Source: Nocardioides aromaticivorans (GTDB lineage: Bacteria; Actinomycetota; Actinomycetes; Propionibacteriales; Nocardioidaceae). Taken from it: a DNA stretch of 64,000 bases. Numbering within the stretch: the stretch's first letter is position 1; each line of letters starts with the position of its first letter. The translations under genes were made by a program, and so were the position numbers. The DNA is taken from contig NZ_JACBZM010000001.1 of NCBI RefSeq assembly GCF_013408525.1, positions 1,860,001-1,924,000 of the forward strand, written 5' to 3'. Below, in pieces: positions 58,545 to 64,000 of the stretch. The notes below the pieces were generated by a model. The model did not search any database. It was not told the DNA's origin and saw only the letters and a program-made list of their open reading frames with translations.

Positions 58545-59563
58545 TGCCCCAGCCCCCGCGCGGCCGGTACCGCCGCTGCGTCGTCCTCGCCACCACCGCC
58601 GCCCTGGCCCTGACCGCCTGCTCGGCCGGCGCCGACGGCGGCGCCGCGGACGGCGACCGGGCCACGGTCGAGAACTGCGCCCGGCAGGTCGACTTCCCCA
58701 CGCCGGCGCAGCGGATGTTCGTCAACGACTCCAACCTGATCTCGATGGTCCTGGCGCTCGGCGCGCAGGACCAGGTCGCCGCCGTGTCCAGCATCGGCCG
58801 CGACGAGGCGGTCCTCACCGAGCACTACGGCGACGTCGTCGCCGATCTCCACCAGGTCTCCGACGACTACCCGAGCCTGGAGACGGTCGTGGCGGCGCGG
58901 CCCGACGTGATGGTCGCCGGCTGGAACTACGGGTACGACGAGACGAAGCAGCTCACGCCCGACTCCCTCGCCCAGCGCGACATCGCGGCCTACGTCCTCA
59001 CGGAGTCCTGCCGCCAGGCCGACGGCGCCGCCCGCGGCATCGTCGACCCCTGGACCGCGCTCCGCGCCGACCTGACCAACCTCGGCACGATCACGGGCCA
59101 CGAAGACCGGGCCGCCGCGGTGGTCGCCGACCTGGACGAGCGGCTCGATGCCCTCGCCGCCGCGCCGGCACCCGCGAGCGAGCCCGTCCTCTTCGTCTTC
59201 GACAGTGGGGAGAAGGCCGTCTTCACCTCCGGCGCGTTCGGCGCCCCGCAGGCGATCATCGAGGCGGCCGGCGGCGCGAACGCCACCGCCGACGTCCGGG
59301 ACACCTGGGTCGAGGTCTCGTGGGAGAAGCTCGCGTCCTCGCGACCGGACGCGTTCGTCTTCGTCGACTACCCCGGCCAGACCTTCGAGCAGAAGGTCGC
59401 GGTGCTGAGGGCGAACCCGGCCACCCGTGACCTGCCGGCCGTCAGGGAGGGACGCTTCCTCAACCTCCCGTACGCGATGTGGACCAGCGGTCCGCTGAAC
59501 GTCGATGCGGCCGAGGACGTGCGGACGGCCCTGGAGAAGTGGGGGCTCACACCCGCGCGCTGA
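58544..59563 (+). CDS. btuF: Vitamin B12 substrate-binding lipoprotein
   Basis: 339 aa. Lipoprotein signal with lipobox LTAC (Cys at ~26), then a two-lobed periplasmic-binding fold of the BtuF/FhuD type (VNDSNLISMVLALGAQDQVAAVSS, LETVVAARPDVMVAGWNYG, KPDAFVF-like SRPDAFVFVDYPG). It captures corrinoids outside the membrane and delivers them to BtuCD. Third gene of the riboswitch operon. The GTG one codon upstream is an alternative start. Confidence 0.92.
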   Translation: MPQPPRGRYRRCVVLATTAALALTACSAGADGGAADGDRATVENCARQVDFPTPAQRMFVNDSNLISMVLALGAQDQVAAVSSIGRDEAVLTEHYGDVVADLHQVSDDYPSLETVVAARPDVMVAGWNYGYDETKQLTPDSLAQRDIAAYVLTESCRQADGAARGIVDPWTALRADLTNLGTITGHEDRAAAVVADLDERLDALAAAPAPASEPVLFVFDSGEKAVFTSGAFGAPQAIIEAAGGANATADVRDTWVEVSWEKLASSRPDAFVFVDYPGQTFEQKVAVLRANPATRDLPAVREGRFLNLPYAMWTSGPLNVDAAEDVRTALEKWGLTPAR

Positions 59564-59671
59564 GCGGGCGGCCACCAGCGGCAGGGGTGACCCATCCGAC
59601 ACCGCGGCGGAGGAGGTCGGCGCGCGAGCGCATGTGAGGATGGGGGCTTCCCGACGACAGGAGCCCCCCGG

Positions 59672-60310
59672 ATGACCGAGGCCGTGGCCGTGCGGTACCC
59701 GACGCCCACCCTCGTCCGGACCGCCGACGGCACCGCCAAGGGACTCCTCGTCCTCCTGCTGGTGCTCGCGGTCGTCGACCCCGACGGGAGCCACCTGCGC
59801 GACAAGGCGGCCGAGGCGCGCGCGATCGGCTACCCGCTGGTGTCCTTCACCGTGCCGGCGATCTGGCTGCTCTTCTGGAAGGACCGTGCGTCCTTCCCGT
59901 GGCTGGCCGACCTGCTGGTGACGCTCACCTGCTTCACGGACATCCTCGGCAACCGGATGGACCTCTACGACACCGTCGTCTGGTTCGACGACCTCATGCA
60001 CTTCGCCAACACCGGCCTGATCGCGGCGGCCGTCATCCTGCTGACGCTGCACCGCAGCGCACCGCTGTACCGGGTCGTCGAGCGGGCGCTGGCGGTCGGA
60101 GCCACCGCGGCGATCGCCTGGGAGATCGCCGAGTTCTTCGCCTTCATCAGCGGCGGCGCCGAGCACGCGTTCGCGTACGAGGACACCCTGGGCGACCTCG
60201 GACTCGGCGTCCTCGGCTCGGTCACCGCGGCGCTCGTCATCCACCGGCTCTGGCAGCGCGGCCAGCTCCGGGAGGCGGCGCCGCAGCTCGACGACCGCCA
60301 CCTCGTCTGA
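59672..60310 (+). CDS. DUF2238-like membrane protein
   Basis: 212 aa with five or six helices. WFDDLMHFANTGLIAAAVILL, AWEIAEFFAFISGG and YEDTLGDLGLGVLGSVTAALV recall the DUF2238/YjdF family, whose conserved acidic and histidine residues lie at helix ends. Function unknown. Its Shine-Dalgarno AGGAG (59659-59663) overlaps a hairpin (59642-59648 with 59662-59668), so initiation may be modulated by structure. It is 108 bp behind btuF and probably separate. Confidence 0.8.
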   Translation: MTEAVAVRYPTPTLVRTADGTAKGLLVLLLVLAVVDPDGSHLRDKAAEARAIGYPLVSFTVPAIWLLFWKDRASFPWLADLLVTLTCFTDILGNRMDLYDTVVWFDDLMHFANTGLIAAAVILLTLHRSAPLYRVVERALAVGATAAIAWEIAEFFAFISGGAEHAFAYEDTLGDLGLGVLGSVTAALVIHRLWQRGQLREAAPQLDDRHLV

Positions 60311-60320
60311 CGGCGGACCG

Positions 60321-60641
60321 TCAGGAGTCGGCCACGACCGGCACGCCCAGCTCCTGCGCGACCGCGGTGATCGCCTGGGCGAGCGCGACGTCGGCGTCGG
60401 TCACGGTGCCGGTGTCGTGGGTGCCGAGCCGGATCCCGACCTCGGGATAGCTCAAGGTCAGGTCCGGGTGGTGGTTCGCCTCCTCGGCGAGCCGGCCGAT
60501 CTCGTTGACCAGCGCGAGGCCGGTCACGAAGTCACCGGTCCGGAACCGGACGACCGCCTGGTCGCCCTCGACCCGCCACTCCCCGAGCCCCGCGGCTGCG
60601 GTGAACTCATCGGCGGTCACGGTCTGGTAGCTGCGTGCCAT
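60321..60641 (-). CDS. Pterin-4a-carbinolamine dehydratase-like protein
   Basis: 106 aa. The family signature EEANHHPDLTLSYPEVGIRLGTHD is complete, with the catalytic His-His and downstream His. The enzyme dehydrates 4a-hydroxytetrahydropterin, recycling the cofactor of aromatic hydroxylases; many bacterial members occur without such hydroxylases, and none is seen here. ATG 60641 is 6 nt after TACTGT. It is convergent with the DUF2238-like gene (10 bp apart). Confidence 0.92.
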   Translation of the reverse strand: MARSYQTVTADEFTAAAGLGEWRVEGDQAVVRFRTGDFVTGLALVNEIGRLAEEANHHPDLTLSYPEVGIRLGTHDTGTVTDADVALAQAITAVAQELGVPVVADS

Positions 60642-60647
60642 GGTCCG

Positions 60648-60653
60648 ACAGTA
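60648..60653 (-). promoter_or_regulatory. -10 box TACTGT, leaderless start of pterin dehydratase
   Basis: Minus strand; ends 6 nt before ATG 60641. Confidence 0.45.
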
Positions 60654-60667
60654 CGCCGCAGCGACCC

Positions 60668-62587
60668 TCACCCCGCGTGCACGTGCGGCCGCTTGCGCGG
60701 ATCGGGCTCGGCCCGCCGGATCACCTCGCGGGTGAGCGGGGCGACCTCGCCGGTGCCGAAGAGCAGGAAGCGCGCCATCTGCGCGACCGGGCTGCCCTCG
60801 GTCCACTCGAAGTACATGTGCGGCCGGACGCCGGTGCGCCCGCGCAGGTCGAGCAGCAGGGCGGCGAGGGCGTTGGGGATGGTCGCGGCGTGCACCGTGA
60901 GCACCCGGAACTCCTTGTGCGCGACCGAGCCCTGCACCACGATCCGGCTCTCGAAGTCGGAGTAGTCCTCGACCACGACCTCCACGAAGACCAGGTCGCC
61001 GCCGTGGTCGAGCTCGTGCGCCTCCACGATCTGGCGGACCTTCGCGCGGTAGGCGCCGGCGTCGTGGTGCTGCGGGTCGTGCGCGACCAGCCGGAGGGTA
61101 CGACGGGCGCAGTCGCGGACGAAGGCGTCCGCCTTGGCGTCGTACTCGATCTCGGTGGTGCGCAGCTCCAGCGACCGGGTCATCCGGGAGAGCAGCGACA
61201 CGAGGACGATCGCGGCGATGAAGCAGGCGCCGATCTTCACGCCGTCGGGGCGCTCCTTGACGTTGTCGAGGGTCGTGTAGGTGAACACGACGGCGATGAG
61301 GGTGAACGCGATCGTCCAGCCGCGCTGGCGGGCCTTGCGGGCCGCGAGGGCCACGGCGACGCTCGCCGAGGTCATCAGGACCAGGACGCCGGTGGCGTAG
61401 GCGCCGCCCTGCGCGTCGACGTCGGCGTCGAAGATCCAGGTGATCACGAAGGCGGTCACGGTGAGGATGCAGACCAGTGGGCGCACCGCGCCGGCCCACT
61501 CCGGCGACATGCCGTAGCGCGGCAGGTAGCGCGGGATCAGGTTGAGCATGCCGGCCATCGCCGAGGCGCCGGCGAACCACAGGATGAGGATCGTGGAGAC
61601 GTCGTACGCGGTGCCGAAGGTGTCGCCGAGGTAGAGGTGGGCGAGATAGGCCAGCGCGCGGCCGTTGGCCTCGCCGCCGTCCTCGAACGCCTCGGCCGGG
61701 ATCAGCAGGGTGGTCACCAGGCTCGAGCAGATCAGGAAGACGCTCATGACGACGGCCGCGGTGGTCAGCAGGCGCTTGGTGTCGCGGATCCGTACGGCGG
61801 GGCGAACCGGGTCGTCGTCCGGCGCTCCGCGCACATGCCCCATCACCGCCACACCCGTCTCGAAGCCGGACATGCCGAGGGCGAGCTTCGGGAACAGGGT
61901 CAGCGAGACCGCGATCATCAGGGCGATGTTGCCGTGCTCGGCGGTGAGCGCCGAGGTCCAGTCGGTGACGACGTGGCCGTGCTCGAGCACGTGCACCGCG
62001 CTGACCGCGATCACCACGACGTTGAGGGCCAGGTAGGCGCCGACGAGGGCGACGGCGAGGCCGATCGCCTCCTTGAAGCCCTTGAGGAAGACCGCGCCGA
62101 GCAGGGCGATCAGGCCCATCGTGATCCAGAGCTCCTGGCCGTGCAGGGCGGCCGGGACGTGCGGGTTCTCGACGACGTGGGCGCTCGCGTCGGCGGCCGA
62201 CAGCGTGATCGTGATGATGAAGTCGGTCAGCGCGAAGCCGAGCAGCGCCAGCACGAACAGCTTGCCGCGCCACAGCGGCAGCAGCCGCTCCAGCATCGCG
62301 ATCGAGCCCTGCCCGTGGGGGCTCTCCTGCGCCACCCGCCGGTAGACCGGCAGCGCCCCGAAGAGGGTCAGCAGCACCAGCACGATCGTCGCCAGCGGGC
62401 TGAGCAGCCCGGCCGCGAGGAAGGCGATGCCCGGCTGGTAGCCGAGGGTGGAGAAGTAGTCGACGCCGGTCAGGCACATCACCTGCCACCACGGGCGGGT
62501 CTGCTCGTGGTCGTGGGCGGTATCGCTGTCGGCGGGTTGGTCCGCTGCCGGTACCGGGTCGGCGGCAGGGGTCGTGGACGTGGTCAC
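60668..62587 (-). CDS. APC-superfamily permease with C-terminal soluble domain
   Basis: 639 aa from GTG 62587 (a TTG at 62599 would add four residues). About 12 helices: [60 protein letters not shown] opens the core, and the helices end near residue 470. The last ~165 residues are soluble ([42 protein letters not shown]). It resembles APC transporters of amino acids and the KUP/KimA-type K+ importers; the substrate is unresolved. The divergent gene pair includes a KdpD-like kinase, which makes K+ worth considering. Confidence 0.85.
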   Translation of the reverse strand: MTTSTTPAADPVPAADQPADSDTAHDHEQTRPWWQVMCLTGVDYFSTLGYQPGIAFLAAGLLSPLATIVLVLLTLFGALPVYRRVAQESPHGQGSIAMLERLLPLWRGKLFVLALLGFALTDFIITITLSAADASAHVVENPHVPAALHGQELWITMGLIALLGAVFLKGFKEAIGLAVALVGAYLALNVVVIAVSAVHVLEHGHVVTDWTSALTAEHGNIALMIAVSLTLFPKLALGMSGFETGVAVMGHVRGAPDDDPVRPAVRIRDTKRLLTTAAVVMSVFLICSSLVTTLLIPAEAFEDGGEANGRALAYLAHLYLGDTFGTAYDVSTILILWFAGASAMAGMLNLIPRYLPRYGMSPEWAGAVRPLVCILTVTAFVITWIFDADVDAQGGAYATGVLVLMTSASVAVALAARKARQRGWTIAFTLIAVVFTYTTLDNVKERPDGVKIGACFIAAIVLVSLLSRMTRSLELRTTEIEYDAKADAFVRDCARRTLRLVAHDPQHHDAGAYRAKVRQIVEAHELDHGGDLVFVEVVVEDYSDFESRIVVQGSVAHKEFRVLTVHAATIPNALAALLLDLRGRTGVRPHMYFEWTEGSPVAQMARFLLFGTGEVAPLTREVIRRAEPDPRKRPHVHAG

Positions 62588-62714
62588 GGCACCATGCAAC
62601 GCCCGGATCAGCGCGCACGGCCCCGCCCTAACGGGATCCTGACAGGTGCGTGGATCGCGTCAGGATCCCGTCAGGACCGGCCGGTGCCATGAGGAGGCGG
62701 GCTTCACTGGACGG

Positions 62715-63050
62715 GTGAGCACGCACGCCCGGCCCGACGTCCACCCCACCGTGCTGGACCAGCCGGGCGCACGCTGCGGGATCGCCGGCGGCACGCTGTT
62801 CGTCGCCTCGGCGATCTGCACCGCCGTACCCCTGCAGGGGTGGTCGGGCGTGGCCGCACTCCTGGTCCTCACGGCCGCGTGGTGCCGCTTCCTGCCGCTG
62901 TCCCACGGCCTGTTCCTGGCCGTGGCGGGCTGGGCCTTCGCGACCGGCTTCGTCGTCAATGCCGGCGGCCAGCTCACCTTCGCGCCGGCCGACCTCGCCC
63001 GGCTCGCCGTGTACGCCGCCACCGCGTTCCTCGTCGCAGGAGCACAATGA
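62715..63050 (+). CDS. Small membrane protein preceding the KdpD-like kinase
   Basis: 111 aa from GTG 62715, with three or four helices (CGIAGGTLFVASAICTAVPL, VAALLVLTAAWCRFLPL, GLFLAVAGWAFATGFVVNAGG, LAVYAATAFLVAGAQ). Its stop overlaps the kinase start (ATGA), so the pair is translationally coupled. It may be an accessory of the kinase. No family recognised. Confidence 0.75.
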   Translation: MSTHARPDVHPTVLDQPGARCGIAGGTLFVASAICTAVPLQGWSGVAALLVLTAAWCRFLPLSHGLFLAVAGWAFATGFVVNAGGQLTFAPADLARLAVYAATAFLVAGAQ

Positions 63051-64000
63051 GCGACATGAGCAGGCAGCGCCGGGTCGGCGGACTCGTCGTCGCCGTGCTG
63101 GCGCCGCTGCTCCTGGTGCCGGTGCTGGTGCCGCTGCGCGATCAGGTCAACCTCGCCAGCGACGTCGCCCTCTTCCTCGTCGTCGTGGTGGCCTCGGCCC
63201 TGGTCGGCGGTCCCGGGCCGGCCGTCGTCGCCGCGGTGCTCGGCGCGACCCTGCTGAACTTCTGGTTCACGCCGCCCTTCCACACCTTCGCCATCGACGA
63301 CGCCAACAACGTGGTGGCCCTGATCGCCTTCGTGGTCGTGGCCGTGATGGTCGGCTGGGTCGTCGACCTCGCCGCCCGCAGGGCCGAGGCCGCCGCGGCG
63401 GCCGCCGGCATCGAGGCCGCCGACCGGGTCCGGGCCGCGCTGCTCACCGCCGTCGGCCACGACCTGCGCACCCCGCTGGCGGCCGCGAAGGCGTCGGTGT
63501 CCGGGCTGCGCAGCACCGACGTGTCGGTGTCGCCGCAGGACCACGACGACCTCCTCGCCACGGCCGACGACGCGCTGGACCGGCTCGCCGCACTGGTGGG
63601 CAACCTGCTCGACATGAGCCGCCTGCAGGCCGGGGCGATGCCGGTCCGGCTGCGGCCGGTGGCCCTGGGCGACGTGCTGGCGAGCGCCCTCGACGACCTG
63701 GGCGTCGCGCCCCGGGGCGTCGTGGTCGACGTACCCGACGACCTGCCGGCCGTCGTCACCGACCCGGGCCTGCTCGAGCGGGTGCTCGTCAACCTGGTGG
63801 CGAACGCCCAGCGGTTCAGCCCGGCCGGTCGCCCACCCCTGGTGCGGGCGGCCGTCGCCGGGGACGGGTCGACCGTGGTGGTGGAGGTCGTCGACCGCGG
63901 GCCCGGCATCGCGGCGGAGGACGCCGAACGGGTCTTCCAGCCCTTCCAGCGGCTCGGCGACACCGACAACTCCACCGGCATCGGCCTCGGCCTCGCGGTC
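63047..64000 (+). CDS. KdpD-like (DUF4118) sensor histidine kinase, 3' end cut by window
   Basis: 318 codons visible; the frame is still open at the last base. Four closely spaced helices (VVAVLAPLLLVPVLVPL, VALFLVVVVASALVGGPG, VVAAVLGATLLNFWFTPPFH, VVALIAFVVVAVMVGWVVDLA) form the DUF4118 domain of KdpD, followed by the phospho-acceptor helix (TAVGHDLRTPLAAAKAS) and the ATPase domain with NLVANAQRFSPAG, VVDRGPGIA and TGIGLGLAV. The N-terminal KdpD and universal-stress domains are absent, so this is the short standalone form. A response regulator is expected just beyond the window. Confidence 0.92.
   Translation, partial: MSDMSRQRRVGGLVVAVLAPLLLVPVLVPLRDQVNLASDVALFLVVVVASALVGGPGPAVVAAVLGATLLNFWFTPPFHTFAIDDANNVVALIAFVVVAVMVGWVVDLAARRAEAAAAAAGIEAADRVRAALLTAVGHDLRTPLAAAKASVSGLRSTDVSVSPQDHDDLLATADDALDRLAALVGNLLDMSRLQAGAMPVRLRPVALGDVLASALDDLGVAPRGVVVDVPDDLPAVVTDPGLLERVLVNLVANAQRFSPAGRPPLVRAAVAGDGSTVVVEVVDRGPGIAAEDAERVFQPFQRLGDTDNSTGIGLGLAV

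Overview
The window is chromosomal DNA from a very high-GC actinobacterium, most likely Nocardioides or another member of the Nocardioidaceae. That placement is inference from gene content and style and was not checked against a database. Supporting signs are the GC bias at third codon positions, frequent GTG starts, many genes starting 6-8 nt after a TANNNT -10 box (leaderless mRNAs), a homodimeric-type pyruvate dehydrogenase E1, DrrAB-like ABC genes, PadR/HxlR/TetR/ECF regulators, LPXTG surface proteins and a standalone DUF4118 kinase. I see no tRNA, rRNA, CRISPR array, insertion sequence or prophage. The window holds 61 genes; the first and last are cut by its edges.

Region by region. 1-9.8 kb is a pyruvate-node block: DUF4261 protein (partial), lipoate ligase-like protein, LysR regulator, aceE, aceF and pyruvate carboxylase. 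9.9-12.5 kb has a membrane Ser/Thr kinase facing a secreted, membrane-anchored protein. 12.5-16.7 kb is an MFS pump, SDR, thioesterase and metallo-hydrolase operon divergent from an HxlR regulator. 16.8-21.4 kb has an ECF sigma factor with a membrane propeller-like partner, a PadR repressor and an M3 peptidase. 21.6-27.2 kb is a surface-fibre-like cluster: TasA-like protein, SipW-type signal peptidase, Ig-repeat exoprotein, small membrane protein and a two-component system. 27.2-35.1 kb holds an ECF42-type sigma/YCII pair, an MFS exporter, a nitronate monooxygenase, small enzymes, a TetR/cytochrome P450 operon and Dps. 35.2-44.3 kb holds a DrrAB-like ABC exporter, a gene-poor palindromic spacer, a second P450, a beta-phosphoglucomutase/GH65 phosphorylase pair, an MFS transporter and a GntR/membrane protein pair. 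44.3-50.6 kb holds exonuclease III, an epimerase, a NYN protein, a lysozyme lipoprotein, thioredoxin, a luciferase-like oxidoreductase and a TetR/MpaB-oxygenase pair. 50.7-55.4 kb is a tandem duplication of a large LPXTG surface protein gene. 56.4-59.6 kb is a cobalamin-riboswitch-controlled btuCDF operon. 59.6-64 kb holds a DUF2238-like membrane protein, pterin dehydratase, an APC permease and a KdpD-like kinase cut by the window end.

The strongest unexplained signals are these. (1) A 44-bp palindromic repeat lies inside two unrelated genes (aceF and an ECF sigma gene) in the same frame, with a compensatory base-pair change in its stem. (2) Helically phased GTGGA boxes lie in front of both exoprotein genes of the TasA/SipW-type cluster. 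(3) A recent 1.4-kb near-identical duplication has carried along the tail and terminator of the neighbouring oxygenase gene. (4) A double operator surrounds the promoter of a P450/TetR operon. (5) About 18 genes share a -10-to-start spacing that indicates leaderless transcripts. (6) Two large palindromes lie in spacers at 9.86 kb and 37.3 kb.
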